DNA from: Pegoplata infirma
Taxonomy: Eukaryota; Arthropoda; Insecta; Diptera; Anthomyiidae
Direction: 5' to 3'
DNA: 64,000 nt
NCBI GenBank assembly: GCA_963921195.1
Contig: OY992537.1
Coordinates: forward strand, 31,541,911 to 31,605,910
Part shown: piece by piece, positions 1 to 10,794 of the stretch
Numbering within the stretch: position 1 is the stretch's first letter
Layout of the letters: each line of letters starts with the position of its first letter
Program-made: the position numbers and the translations under genes
Notes under the pieces: generated by a model
The model's database searches: none
Told to the model about the DNA's origin: nothing
The model's input: the letters and a program-made list of their open reading frames with translations, nothing else

Positions 1-267
1 AGTCATTTGAGCCAAAACTAAAGAGGACCTTTGTATGGGGGCTAGGTCTAAATATGAACCGATTTTGTCCAGTTTTAATATGCTTCGTCCTTGGGCCAAA
101 AGAGGTTTAAATTTCAAATTTCAAGTCAATTGATTAAAAATTGCGACCTGTATCATGTTTACACCGTTTACATGGACAGACGGACGGACGGACGGACAGA
201 CGGGCGGACAGACAGACATTGCTAAATCGACTTAAAAAGTGATTCTAATTTATTTTTTATTTCAACT
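1..267. repeat. HINE-like fragment with GACG/GACA microsatellite
   Basis: The block resembles the interior of Helentron-associated fly elements: a 'tatgggggc' stretch, an 'accgattttgtcc' stretch, then a (GACG/GACA)n microsatellite at about 177-225 followed by 'cattgctaaatcgactt'. Both true ends are missing. A 715-bp inverted-repeat element interrupts it on the right. Family call is by resemblance to the better copies further along. Confidence 0.5.
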
Positions 268-269
268 TA

Positions 270-984
270 CCCAGTTGGCAACGTCCTCGAGCCATCCTCA
301 GTGACGGAGCGATGACATGTCAGAGTCACACCTGACATCCACAAGACATCTCTATGTACTGGGTTGAGGACAGTTTCATACAAATTTTCAAAATGTCCTC
401 ACTCAAAGTCAGCAGTGGTCAGGGCTGACCTTCTGGGGACATGTCACTTAAGACTTCTTTGGGGAAATGTCTGACATAGGTCATGCGAAAATACAAAAAA
501 TTTTCGTATTTCCTTAAGTTTTTACTTTTATCCATTTTCATTTATAAATTATCTTTCTCATATTTAGAAAAAACTTTTCGCCTTTTTTAGTCCCAACTGG
601 ATTTGAACCTGGAACCTCCAGTTTTTTAGTCCCACACCTAACCACTTGTCCCAAACTTTATTTTTAAAATTGTTTGTCTATTTATTACTTTTATTCTACT
701 TGTTAGATTTTGATTTTATTTTAATTAAGTCGATAATATTGCCATCTTTTTCTTGGAAATTGAAGAGTTGCCCAGATTTAAAATTCTAATTTAATATACT
801 GCTATTCTGAAAACATTTCCTTTTAGACGTCTTAGAGGAATTGTCCACACTATTAAAGCAAACATTCAGTGCTGACAATGTTAGGACATGTCATCAAGGA
901 TTGCCTATGATTTGTCAGAACCTGAAGACATTTCCTCAAGGAATCACTGTGGAAATTTCCTCAGTGACACATTTTCCAACTGGG
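270..984. mobile_element. 715-bp CCCAGTTGG inverted-repeat element, copy 1
   Basis: The element starts CCCAGTTGG and ends CCAACTGGG (9-bp terminal inverted repeat), flanked by TA on both sides (268-269 and 985-986). Subterminal GACATGTC-type motifs recur near both ends. It has no coding capacity. A second copy of identical length lies at 16515-17229 with about a dozen visible differences, so the boundaries are well supported and spread looks recent. A tRNA-like block sits in its centre. Superfamily is not assigned: duplications are 2 bp (TA here, AA in copy 2), which does not fit strict TA-targeting mariners. Confidence 0.85.
590..655 (-). other. tRNA-like sequence inside the 715-bp element, copy 1
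   Basis: On the minus strand there is a B-box match GGTTCAAATCC (599-609) and an A-box-like AAGTGGTTAGG upstream of it, with tRNA-like spacing. Acceptor and T-stem pairing is poor, so it is not a working tRNA gene. It may be a tRNA relic or an internal RNA polymerase III promoter. It lies within a few bases of the element midpoint (627). Confidence 0.6.
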
Positions 985-1470
985 TAGTTCATACACATTT
1001 GAGGACCCCATTGGGTTCGGACCCGATAGGTCCAGACCCCGATGGGCCTAGACCTTGTTGGGTTCCTTAAAAATCGTCATAGTTTTTGATCCAAAATTAG
1101 TGTCCGTTTCGCTCTATCTTGCTTAGTTTTTGAGATACGTGATTTTAGGGGACCACTGGGGTCTTGAGAATTAAAAAACTCGATAACTTCAAAAATATTA
1201 CTCGGAGAGCTTTTGACTACGTGTTGAGAGCTACAAAAACGCTTTTGGACTTTTTGCTGTGTCGGCAATATTTACCGAGATATGAGCATTTTAAAATTTT
1301 CGGGAATGCTAACTTTTTTGGATCCAAAGTTAGGACCCATTAGGATCCACACATGTGAAGAGGACCGGCGATATTAGAGCCCGAGAACCAAAAATGGCCT
1401 CCATTTTGCTCTATCTGGCTTAGTTTCCGAGATAGCGCCATTTTAAGTTTTCTGAAAATAAAAAAAAATT
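985..1470. repeat. Unclassified dispersed repeat
   Basis: Contains 'cgctctatcttgcttag' and 'gagata' blocks. A similar stretch occurs inverted at the far end of the window (about 63888-63925), so this is a dispersed or satellite-like sequence rather than unique DNA. No gene is visible. Confidence 0.45.
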
Positions 1471-1474
1471 TACC

Positions 1475-1704
1475 ATTTATTTTTGCTAATATTAGCAAAA
1501 AAGGTTGTAAAAATTTGGTCAACTCAATTTTAAATTTAGCAAAAAAAAATAGTTCAAATTTTGTTTAAAATTGCTAATGCGCTAAATGAAGTTTACAAGA
1601 TATTTTTGCTGACATGCTAATCTCAACTAAAAATTAGCTAAATGTTAGCTAACCAGCATTAGCAAAAAAATATTAGTAAATCTACTAATGTATTATTTTG
1701 AGTG
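1475..1704. mobile_element. Partial CACTC-ended MITE (right end kept)
   Basis: Ends TTATTTTGAGTG followed by TA, closely matching the right end of the complete 279-bp MITE at 11945-12223. The interior has similar 'gctaatattagc' and 'actaat' motifs. The matching CACTC left end was not found, so it is probably left-truncated. Confidence 0.45.
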
Positions 1705-1737
1705 TATATACTTGTGTATGGGTTTGTATGTGTAATT

Positions 1738-2266
1738 GAATACCCTACACCACTCACAAATTGTGAGTCACAATCAGTTGCACTGGGTAGATCCTAGATC
1801 CAACTGCAAAAATACCGATCGACTCAGGGACACTTCTTAAGTCGATTTTAGCATGTTGCAGTTATCAATCAATTTGTATGAAATTTGAAGTTTCTTTTAG
1901 GCCCAGGACGAATGAAATTAGAAAAAATCTATCAAATGACGTATTATAATAGACTTTTTTTCGAAATTTTATTCCCTATATAAGCCGCCCTCCCGATATT
2001 CACATAAATCCCTCAAAATTCATGAAAACGCAAAATATTTAATTCCAATTTTGTTTGTATGTGTCAAACGTGGAATTTAGTAAACTAATCAAATCTGATT
2101 ATAATTGTACAAGTTTTGGAGCTTTTCACATAAAAAAAAATTTCGCCCGATATTCGGCTATTTCAAATTTGATTTATTACACTAATTAAATAACTAACAA
2201 AATGAAATATAGGTGCAGGGTATTATTTGGCGACCTGGACCGTCTAAAATTTTCTTACTTGTTTTC
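1738..2266 (+). mobile_element. HINE-type element, second family
   Basis: Begins 'gaataccctacacc' and has the matching inverted block 'ggtgcagggtat' near the 3' end, followed by a tail 'cttacttgtttt' like the ends of the main HINE family. Subterminal inverted repeats plus a CTTGTTTT-type 3' end are typical of Helentron-derived non-autonomous elements. A 3' fragment of the same family lies at 35133-35354. Confidence 0.6.
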
Positions 2267-2689
2267 TCTTTTTATGTTTGTTGTTATTTTTGAATAGATT
2301 TTACTGTTTTTCACTTCCTTCATATTTATGTCATTTATGTTTTCATATCAAATGACATGACATTAGTTTTACTTGCTAGTTTACACAAGGACTACATACT
2401 TCGGCAAAAGCAATGCTTTGTATTTGGTGTTTACTGGTACATACACTAGAAGATTTAAGCTAAAACAAAATATATTTTAAAATTTTGTTTAAATAATTCG
2501 GATAGTTAAATTTTCTTTGGTTTTTGTTTAACTTTTTCTATGAGTGTAGTTTGTTTAGAACTAACACATACCTACATATTTGATGTAGACTACATGCAAT
2601 GCAGTTTTAGAAATTTTTTATTACTTCTTGGAAAATCATACATAAATGTTTAAGTATTTGTAAAGAAAACCAGTGGTGATAAATGGAAT

Positions 2690-3665
2690 TATTAACAGAC
2701 TACGAGACTTTCAGATTTTGAGATATTTTTGATGTAGAAAAAAATTCAGATTTTAAGAAATTTTTTGTAAAAGATTTTTAGACTCTGATCAAACTTTTTG
2801 TAAAAAATCAGGTTTTGGAAAATTCTTGATATAAAAAAGTCATATTTATAATTTTTTTTTTTTTATAGAAAAATATTTAAATTCGAAAAAATTGTGTACT
2901 TATAACACATGACAAAATGTTGTACTTAAACTTTGAGATATTTTTTGCACGGAAGATTTTTAGGTTAGAAAGGAAAATCACATTTTTTTTTTTGAAAAAT
3001 TTTATACAAAGTAGATTTGTGGTGCTGATCATCAGATTTAAATTTTTTTTATGCTTTTTACAGCATTTGAAAACTATCGCTTTTTCTCATTTTGTTAAGG
3101 TTTTATTTGTTAATAAAGCTTTGTTTTGGAAAAATTTCACAGAAAATAAAGTTTAGATGCTGAACTAGAACTAGCTATTTTCGCTCCAACTCATTCAGTA
3201 AAGGTTTAAACTGCATTTATTTGCTTTTTTGGAAATATTTCATACAAAAATATATTTTTGATGCTGATCACCTAATTTAGCTTTTTTCACTCTATCGTAT
3301 CGTATCGTTAAGGTTTAAGTTTTATTTCTTTTTCTTTTAAATTCATACAACAATGTATTTTTGATTTCCGTATTTGTCAGATTTCGCTCCATCGCCTTTA
3401 TATAAGGTTATAATTGCAATTAAATTTTTTTTTTTAAAGTTTCATAGAAAAATATTTTTTTTATCTGATCATCAGATATGTCCATTTCCGATATATTTTC
3501 CGAAAATTTCATACAAAATAGATATTTAACTTCCTTAGTTAAAGTTAAATGCAATTCAAATTATTTTTGAAAAATTACATACAAAAACAGACTTTGATGG
3601 TGATCATTAGATTTGGCTATTTTCGCCATATGTTTAGTTAAGTTTTAGAATGCTATAAAAGTTAA
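2690..3665. repeat. Decayed satellite, left block
   Basis: Repeated 'atgctgatcac(c)agatttggctatttt(c/t)gctctatctcctttagttaaggtt' phrases with 'ttcatacaaaaata' spacers, units roughly 80-120 bp, heavily diverged. The first 200 bases are a different short degenerate repeat ('cagattttgagat...'). The same satellite resumes at 5512 and 7025, so later insertions split one array. Confidence 0.7.
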
Positions 3666-3670
3666 AAAAA

Positions 3671-4209
3671 AAACAAGTAAGAGTGTTAAATTCGTCTGTG
3701 CCGAATCTTTAATACCCTCCAACCTATAAAAAAAAAAAAAAAAAATAACAGGGGCGTTTTTTAGGGGGGTCAGTAGGCGTCATTGGGGGACACATAACCC
3801 CATGCTGTAAATGTTTAAAAATTCATTTATTATGCTTTTTGATCTTAAGTAATACAATTTTATCATTATTTAAAAACAATTTTAATATCCACGCCCACAA
3901 AACAGGGGGCGGGCAAAAAAAACGATTTTTTTTATTTCCTAAGTCCAAGTGCAGAGCCTTGACCTTTGACATCAAATTGTTTCATTTGCTTACCAAAAAT
4001 ACAAAAAAAAACTTTGAAAATATAGCATTTTTCAGAGGTTAGTTAAGTTCTTCAAGGAGGAACTTTTTTCCCCCTGGTCCGATTTTGCCAATTTACGAAG
4101 TTAAACTGCCTAGGACCAAAAGACATATTCCTGCATCGTGTCTTATACAGACGGACGGACATACGGACATTCTAGAAAAGTCTTAGAATCGACCATAGAT
4201 CAATAATAT
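3671..4209 (-). mobile_element. HINE element, minus orientation, 5' part interrupted
   Basis: Reads on the minus strand. The 3' end lies at 3671 (complement of CTTACTTGTTT), followed inward by a hairpin 'gtgccgaat' region and 'taccctcc', a G-rich block, a (GACG) microsatellite near 4147-4167 and 'gatcaataatata'. The expected 5' 'accccataaagt' block is replaced by a copy of the ATGGGGCATTCC foldback family, which inserted here. Confidence 0.7.
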
Positions 4210-4440
4210 ATATGGGGCATTCCATGTGAAATCGGACACTTTGAAAAACTTTTTTTTAGATTTTCCCAATTTGTTTACAGTTTGCAGTACCCTTCGAAAA
4301 CTCCTTCGTGGTAAATTTTCAGATTTTTTTGATGACCCGTTCAAAAGATATCGAATTTTGAAAAATTGGTAGTTTGTTCCTTTACTCAAACTTCTTTTAA
4401 TCATAACTTATTAAATAATGGTCAAAATTTCAAATTGTTT
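4210..4440. mobile_element. Truncated arm of the ATGGGGCATTCC foldback family
   Basis: Nearly identical to the first 230 bases of the long palindrome at 17360-19314, then it breaks off into satellite sequence. Only one arm is present. Reading frames across it are by-products of the repeat. Confidence 0.75.
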
Positions 4441-4505
4441 TTTTTTTCAAATCTCCTGATTTAATCTCTCCTTTAATCAATGTTAAAATTGAGTTTTAAG
4501 ATTAT

Positions 4506-5508
4506 CCCTAGTGTTTGGGGTCCGGGAATTCCCGGGTCGGATTTCCCGGGAATTCCCGGGAAAAGACTGACGGGAATTCCCGGGATTTTTTTTAAATTTT
4601 TCCCGGGAAATCCGGGAATTTTATAAAATAACCCATTTTACATAAAAAACTTTTATTTTAATTTAATTTGTAAAATTTTTTTTTACATACAGGTTCAATT
4701 ACATTTGTATTTTTTGTAGTTTTTCTATTTGGAAGAACAGTGCAAATATGTATGCATATATTCATAGGAAAAACTGACCAAATATAAAAAGTATGACAAT
4801 ATCATGAAAAAACTAAAAAGTCAAAAAATATACGTCGGTTAATTATAATTTAGCGAAGACTGTCAAAAAATATAAAAATTTTGAACCTAGAATTGACATT
4901 TCCAGAACAAAATATTAAAAGTGCTGCCAACTATATTAGTTTTTGCTCGAATAACGCAGTTTTAAATTTTTTTGCGATTTTTAGCTATTTTTTGCGATTT
5001 TTTGTGGGTGAAAAAGTTGGATTTTTTTTTGTTTTGTTTTATTGTATTTCAGGATTTTTAACTTATATTTTTTAATTTTTTATGTTTTAATTAAATATTT
5101 ATCTCTAATAAAACTGTTTTAAATAAAATGTTGGTCAAATTTTAATGTTTTTTATGATTTATATTAATAATGAAAATTTCCCGGGATTCCCGGGAATCCC
5201 GGGAAATAAATTATTTTTTTCCCGTTTCCCGGGAAATTGAAAAGGCCGGGAATTCCCAAACACTAATTATCCCCCATGTGATGAAAATCGTTCGATTTCA
5301 AATCGATCGTTTTTGAAATTTTAATTTCGATGATTTTGAAATATTTGTAAGAAAAATAAGATAAAATTGTATGAATTCATTTATTTGATAGTACTCCAGC
5401 CTTTAAAATCAATTTCAAATTATTTTGGATTTTCTGTTAACTTTTCGAATTTCGATTTTTAATGAAATCGATCGAAATTGAAATCGTTTGACTTCCATCA
5501 CATACCAG
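4506..5508. mobile_element. 238-bp MITE (CATGTGATG ends), copy 1, split by a hAT
   Basis: After removing the hAT (4509-5265) and one target copy, the MITE is 238 bp, the same length as copy 2 at 9738-9975. Ends are CCCYCATGTGATGAAAATCG on the left and the complement of CTGGTATGTGATGGAAATCG on the right, with TAT on both sides. It sits in the satellite. No coding capacity. Confidence 0.75.
4509..5265. mobile_element. hAT-type non-autonomous element with CCCGGGAATTCCCGGG repeats
   Basis: Ends TAGTGTTTGGG and its complement, with a perfect 8-bp target duplication ATTATCCC (4501-4508 and 5266-5273), as expected for the hAT superfamily. Both subterminal regions hold several GC-rich palindromes of the type CCCGGGAATTCCCGGG, striking against the AT-rich interior and probably transposase-binding repeats (inference). 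No transposase is seen. It sits in the extreme left end of a 238-bp MITE. Confidence 0.85.
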
Positions 5509-5511
5509 TAT

Positions 5512-6008
5512 TTTGAAATTTTTGATGCTGATTATTTTTTTTTTTAAATTTCATAAAAAAACAAATTTTTTATGCTGATTTCCTGATTTGGTATTTTTGC
5601 AATTAAAGTTAAAAAAAAATTTACTGAAATAAATTTTTTTCAAAAATGTTATACAAAAATTAATTTTTGATGTGAATTTCCTGAATTGGCTATTTTTGCA
5701 ATTAAAATTGAAAAAAAAAAATTACAGAAACAAATTTTCTGCTGACCACCACATTTGTCTAATTTTGATCTATCTCCTTTAATCAAGGTTAAAACTGAGT
5801 TTGAAGATTATTTTAAAAAACTTTATAAAAAAGTAGATTTTTTATGCTGATCACTGTTTGTTTGTTTGTTTTTTTATGCAGATCATTAGTTTTGGCTATT
5901 TTCGTTCTATTTTCTTAGTTTAAGGTTTAAATTGCAGATAATAGTTTATTTTTTTAAATTTTGTGTAAAAAAATAAATTATTAATGATGGTCACCAGTTT
6001 CTGTTATT
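5512..6008. repeat. Decayed satellite, middle block
   Basis: Same 'gctgatca(c)...tttggctattttcg...ctatctccttta' phrases as 2690-3665, continuing after the MITE and before a HINE at 6011. A 60-base piece of it also lies at 4441-4505, left of the hAT and MITE. Confidence 0.65.
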
Positions 6009-6010
6009 TT

Positions 6011-7024
6011 TATACCCTCCACTCTATGTAGTGATAGAGGGTATATATAAGTTTGTCATTCCGTTTGTAACACCTCGAAATATTGGTCTAGGACCCCATA
6101 AAGTATATATATTTATGATCCTCGATCGATTTTAAGTCGATCTAGCGATGTCCGTCCGTCCGTCTGTCTGTCTGTCCGTACGTAGAAAACACGCTAGCTT
6201 TTGAAAGACTTTACAGAGGCTACTGAAGTTTGGCATATATATTTGTCATTTACCTGGTCAGGTTGTTATTGCAATCCAGCCAAATCGGTCCAGTGGTTCA
6301 AAAGGTATGAGCAAAAGAGTAAATTTCGGCAAGGGTGTTTCGCGAATTTACGAGATAAAAAACACGACAAATTTCGAAAGACAATAATGAGACTACTGAA
6401 GCTTGGCAGGTATCTTTGCCGTTCCCCGGGTCTGTTTGGTATTAAATTTCAGCTCAATCGGTCCAGTGGTTCAAAAGTTATAAGCAAAGCCCTGAATTTC
6501 ACATTAGTTTTATCTAAAATGCCACGTGTTTTAACAAGTTTTAAAAGCATTGGTGGTAACTAAACAATGCTTTTCAAACTTATTTAATTTTAAAGCAATG
6601 CTTTTTAAACTTGTTTAGTTTTAAAAGCATTGGTAACTTAAAAATCACACTCGAAAAAAATGTTACACTCAAAAAAAATTTTACACTCAAAAAAAAAAAA
6701 TTTACACAAAAAAAATTCAGTTTTCTTTTTTTACAAAAATGACAATATTTTGTGTACATACGTACGTGCATTCACTAAGAAATATTTTTACAGTAAAAAA
6801 AACATTACACTCGAAAAAAATTTTACACTCAAAAAAAAAAAATTAGTAACTTTTCTTAAAAAAAAAAAAAAAAAATGACAAAAAAGAGTTTTTTACTCAA
6901 AATAAAATATTTCTAATCAAAATTGTTAATTTTTTCACGTTAAAAAATGTACTACCCTTAAAAAAATGCATTGTGGAGGGTATTCATAGATTCGCCAAAG
7001 TCGAATTTAACTTTTCTCCTTGTT
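6011..7024 (+). mobile_element. Complete HINE element with internal duplication
   Basis: Starts 'tataccctccac' with an inverted 'agagggtata' just after it, then 'accccataaagtata', 'gatcgattttaag', a (GTCC/GTCT)n microsatellite (6150-6180), and a 3' end with 'gattcgccaaagtcgaat' and 'tccttgttt'. Two internal units at about 6200-6320 and 6360-6480 share 'caatcggtccagtggttcaaaa', a tandem duplication. A poly(A)/'acactcaaaaaa' segment (6650-6870) lies inside. A 120-codon open frame crosses the duplicated part but has no recognisable domain. Confidence 0.75.
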
Positions 7025-8860
7025 TAATTTTTTGTTGCTTTTAAGGTTTTTTTTTTCAAAATTTAATGCAAAAAAAATTGTTATCACCAGATTTGGCAAT
7101 TATTGTTCTCTCTCTGTTAGTTAAGGTTTAAATTAAAACTAAAGTATTTTAAAATATTTGGATATTTTCGCTCTTTTATTCAAAAAAGATATTTTATGCC
7201 GATCACCATCTTAAACCATTTTTCGCTCTGCTCTATCTTCTTTAGTTTGCAATTAATTTTATTTTTTTATTTTTCATTAAAAATAGATTTTGCATGTTGA
7301 TCACCTGATTTTGCTATTTTCGCTCTGTTCAAATTGATAATACTTTTTTTTGAAAAGTTTGATATAAAAAAAAGTTTATGGTCATCATCTGTTTTGGCTA
7401 ATTTTGCTCTATCTCCTATAAAATGGATCTTTAAGGATTATCAAATTTGGCTTTTTTTGAACTATCTGTTGAAAAATATTATTAAAAACTATATTCTTGA
7501 CGATAATCACCAGATTTGGTTATTTTTGCTCTCTCTCCATTAGTTTAGGTTTAAATTGAATTTTTTAACTTTAAAATAAATTGATTTTAAATGCTGATCA
7601 TCTCATTATTCTATTTTCGCTCTGTTCAAATTTATAACCTCTTTTTTTGAAAAGTTTCATATAAGAAAAATGTTGATGCTTATCATCTGCTTTGCTAACT
7701 TCGCTTTATCTTCAATAAAAAAGTTTTTTGAAGATTATCAAATTTGAACATTTTTGATCTTTCTTCTGAAAAATATTATAATAAACTAAATTGTAGATAA
7801 TGATCACCAGATGTGGCTATTTTTGCAATCTCTTCTTTAGTTTAGGTTTAAATTGAAATTAAATTTTTTTGTGTACTTTAAAGTAAATAAAAATAATAAA
7901 TATATTTTGAATGCTGATCACCTGATTTTGCTATTTTCACTATTTTTAAATTCATAACACATTTTTTATTGAAAAGTTTCATATAAAAAAAATTTTGATG
8001 ATCATCATCATTGCTCTGGCTAATTTTGCTCTATCTTCTATAAAATAGTTTTTTTAAGGCTTATAAAATTTGGCTTTTTTCGATCTATCTCCTGGAAAAT
8101 ATTATAAAAATACTCTATTCTTGATTATGATTTGGCTATTTCTTTTTTTTGTTAATTTTAAAATAAATATATTTCGAATGCTGATCATCTGATATTGCTA
8201 TTTTCGCTCTATTCAAGTTGATAACACATTTTTTTTTTTAAGTTTTGTAAAAAAAATGATGCTCATCGTATACTTTGGCTAATTTTGCTCTATCTCCTAT
8301 AAAAAATTAACTTAAAGCTTATCAAATTTGGCTTTTTATTATCTATATGCTAAAAAATATTATATTCTTGACGATGATCACCAGATTTGGCTATTTTTGC
8401 TCTCTCTCCATTGGTTTAGGTTTAAATTGAACATAAGTTTTTTTTTTTAACTTTAAAAAAAAATTATTTTAAATGCTGATCATCTGATTTTGATATTTCC
8501 GCTATAAAACATTTTTTAAAGTTTCATATAATAAAATTATCTATCTCCTATAAAATGGATGTTTGAAGATTATCAAATTTGGCTATTTATCTCCCGAAAA
8601 ATATCCTTTAGTTGAGGTTTAAATTAAAATTAAGTTTTTTTTAATGGTATAAAAAATATATTTTTTATACTGATCGATCATAAGATTAGGCTATTTTTGC
8701 TCTATCTCCTTTAGGGTTTTTTATAAAGAACTAACTACAAAAATAGATTGTTGATGCTGATAACCAGATTTGGCTATTTTTGCTCTATTTCCGTTAGTTA
8801 AGTTTAAAATTGAAGTTTTTTAAATTCGCATTTTTTTATAGAAAATTTTCCATATTCTGA
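7025..8860. repeat. Satellite with ~300-bp three-part higher-order unit
   Basis: Three diverged subunits alternate: A ('gctgatcatctgattttgctattttcgctctgttc'-like), B ('catcatctgctttggctaattttgctc' with 'tataaaa'), and C ('gatgatcaccagatttggctatttttgctctctctcc'). A-subunit starts fall at about 7299, 7596, 7916, 8183 and 8478, giving periods of roughly 297, 320, 267 and 295 bp. Order is lost after about 8500. This is the right-hand block of the satellite begun at 2690. Confidence 0.75.
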
Positions 8861-9734
8861 AACTTTATCGTACATAAAAATTCTCAGATTCTGTGTTTTT
8901 TTTTTTTTGTGAAGAAAAATTCTTTTAAAAGACCATCGTAGATTCTAAGTATAGAAAAAGCTATATTTTTTTTTTTATACCAAATATAATAAATTTGTAC
9001 CTACTTTAGATATCATCTCCAACAAAGGTAGTAAATATCATTTACACATGTGTGTTATTGGATAAAAATTAAATTCCTAAACAATTTTCAAATTCTTTTA
9101 GTAAACGTATTATTAGAAATTTATGACTTTGAATTTGAAACCGAGATATTCAATATATTTCATGTGACGTAAAAACCTCATTATGTCATATTTACTTTTT
9201 TTTTATTTTTCCTAAATAGCTATCTTCAATTTTTAAAAAGAAAATGCAAAGAAAAAAAAACGTATGTTACTTATCTTATTTTTCAGCAACCTCCTGCTAT
9301 GCTTTTCATTGCAAACCATAACTAACCACAAGTATTTTCTATACTTCATCGTTCTTTCCACAATGGTATTTATAAAGAGAATAAAAAATCCTGCAGGAAA
9401 CCTTTAAGCCAATTGACTATAAATGGATCGTCAATAACAGCAGGAATCTGTATTTGGCTTTCGTGTATTTAGTATTTGAAATTTAATGTTCATAAATTTC
9501 CTCAATTTCCCAAAACATTGTGAAAATATCCGCAAGTTTTGAAAATGCTTTTAGTTTTCTTTTTTTTTTTGTGAAGATAGTAAATTTAACTGTTTTTCTC
9601 TTGTGTGTGATTTTCTTTTTTTACTTTACAACCAAAAATCACTGACATCACAATAAATTGCATCAAATATCTTGGCATGAAACAATAAAGGATACAGAGT
9701 GTTAAAAAAAAGTTAAATTATGGTGATATGTATT
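8861..9734. other. AT-rich spacer, no gene seen
   Basis: The first 100 bases carry a short degenerate 'cagattctg' repeat. The rest has no recognisable repeat end, domain or RNA gene by eye. Confidence 0.4.
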
Positions 9735-9737
9735 TAT

Positions 9738-9975
9738 CCCTCATGTGATGAAAATCGTTCGATTTTAAATCGAATGTTTTTGAATTTTCAATTTCGATGA
9801 TTTTGAAATATTTAAAAATAAAATGAGATAAAAATGTATGAATTCATTTTTTTGATTATTCTCAAACCTTTTAAAGCAATTTCAAGTTGTTTTGGCTTTT
9901 CTGTTCACTTTTAAAATTTTTCTTTTTAATGAAATCGATCAAAATTGAAATCGTTCGATTTCCATCACATACCAG
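9738..9975. mobile_element. 238-bp MITE (CATGTGATG ends), copy 2
   Basis: Left end CCCTCATGTGATG, right end CATCACATACCAG, long imperfect inverted repeats rich in 'atcgttcgatt' motifs, flanked by TAT. A hAT inserted at its right tip (TACCAGTA duplication), so the right TAT is split. Same length as copy 1. Confidence 0.8.
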
Positions 9976-10154
9976 TATAGGGTTGCCAGACGGCCTGGAA
10001 TGGCCTGGATTTTCCAGTTATTTGAAGTCTGGTCCAGTTTCCAGTTAAAACATAATTTATCCAGTTGAAAAAGGATTTCTTTCTTTAACAATTATTTTTT
10101 TTTATTAAATATTTTTTACAATTTTTTGGGACTATTTTTTGAATAAAACATTAA

Positions 10155-10370
10155 TCATAAATACAACATAAATGCATCTTTTAAAACACGGTAAATGTGC
10201 TCTTTTTGCTGCATTTTCTCTAATTTTTTTACAACTTCTTCGAGCATCTTCGCCAGTCTATCGTTAATTTCGGCACGAATGTTTTCCTTGAGCTCGTCGA
10301 TGATTTAAGGATTCTTGGCGTACATTTTTCTTTTAAAATGACCCCACAAAAAAATGTGTCTGGATGGGTC
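10155..10370 (-). pseudogene. Tc1/mariner-type transposase C-terminal remnant
   Basis: Minus-strand translation gives DPSRHIFLWGHFKRKMYAKNP, then a stop codon, then IIDELKENIRAEIN and a lysine-rich tail ending at a TGA. FFLWG..K.K.YA..P..ideLK.nI is the familiar C-terminal signature of many insect IS630/Tc1-mariner transposases, downstream of the second catalytic aspartate region. The catalytic core is absent and an in-frame stop is present, so it cannot work. It points away from the similar plus-strand remnant beside it. Confidence 0.65.
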
Positions 10371-10621
10371 AAATCTGCAAATGGTGGTCAGTTGTTGTCG
10401 CCCTTTTTGACTTCGCACGCCCGGGAAATTTTAACGGTCCTCCTAGATTTCCAGATTTGACCAATTTGGCATTAATTTTGTGTTATTTAAAAAAAAATAT
10501 ATACTCTAACAATCCTCAGGACAATAGCGAGCTAAACATCAGCATTTCGAAATGCTATTACGAAAAAGTAATGGAAATGCTTAAAAAAGGCACATTTTGG
10601 CAAATAGAGACGGCCATTTAG
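10364..10621 (+). pseudogene. Second, divergent Tc1/mariner-type C-terminal remnant
   Basis: The frame includes GPPRFPDLTNL (family: WPPRSPDLTPLDFFLWG), then YLKKNIYSNNPQDNSELN and YYEKVMEMLKKG, matching the YLK.KVY.NNPQ..eLK.nI and EKV.E..K spacing of insect mariner-like transposases. The first two catalytic residues and the N-terminal DNA-binding domain are missing. It starts where the minus-strand remnant begins, so the two lie back to back, either an old inverted duplication or two separate captures. Confidence 0.65.
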
Positions 10622-10794
10622 TTCAAAATAAAAATGTGTTTTTCACACATATGAAAATCGGTTGATTTTTTTTTTTTTTTTCAAATTATTAAAAAAAAAA
10701 TATGTATGGGTCCAGTTACTTTTTCAAAATCCAGCGGAAAATTTTCCATTGTCCAGTTATTTGACTTTTAGTATCTGGCAACCCTATACCAGTA

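Larger units (their letters stand above)
9978..10786. mobile_element. hAT-type element carrying mariner transposase pieces
   Basis: Ends TAGGGTTGCCAGA and its exact complement, with a perfect 8-bp target duplication TACCAGTA (9970-9977 and 10787-10794). Subterminal 'ccagttatttga' occurs near both ends. The interior is not hAT-like: it contains two divergent remnants of Tc1/mariner-type transposase C-termini. Confidence 0.85.

Noticed and set aside
590..655. Functional tRNA gene
   Set aside because: A/B-box motifs are good but acceptor and T-stem pairing is poor; kept only as tRNA-like. Same for 21426, 25773 and 52305.
6201..6563. 120-codon frame
   Set aside because: Lies across an internal duplication of a non-coding HINE; no recognisable domain, and other HINEs do not keep it open.
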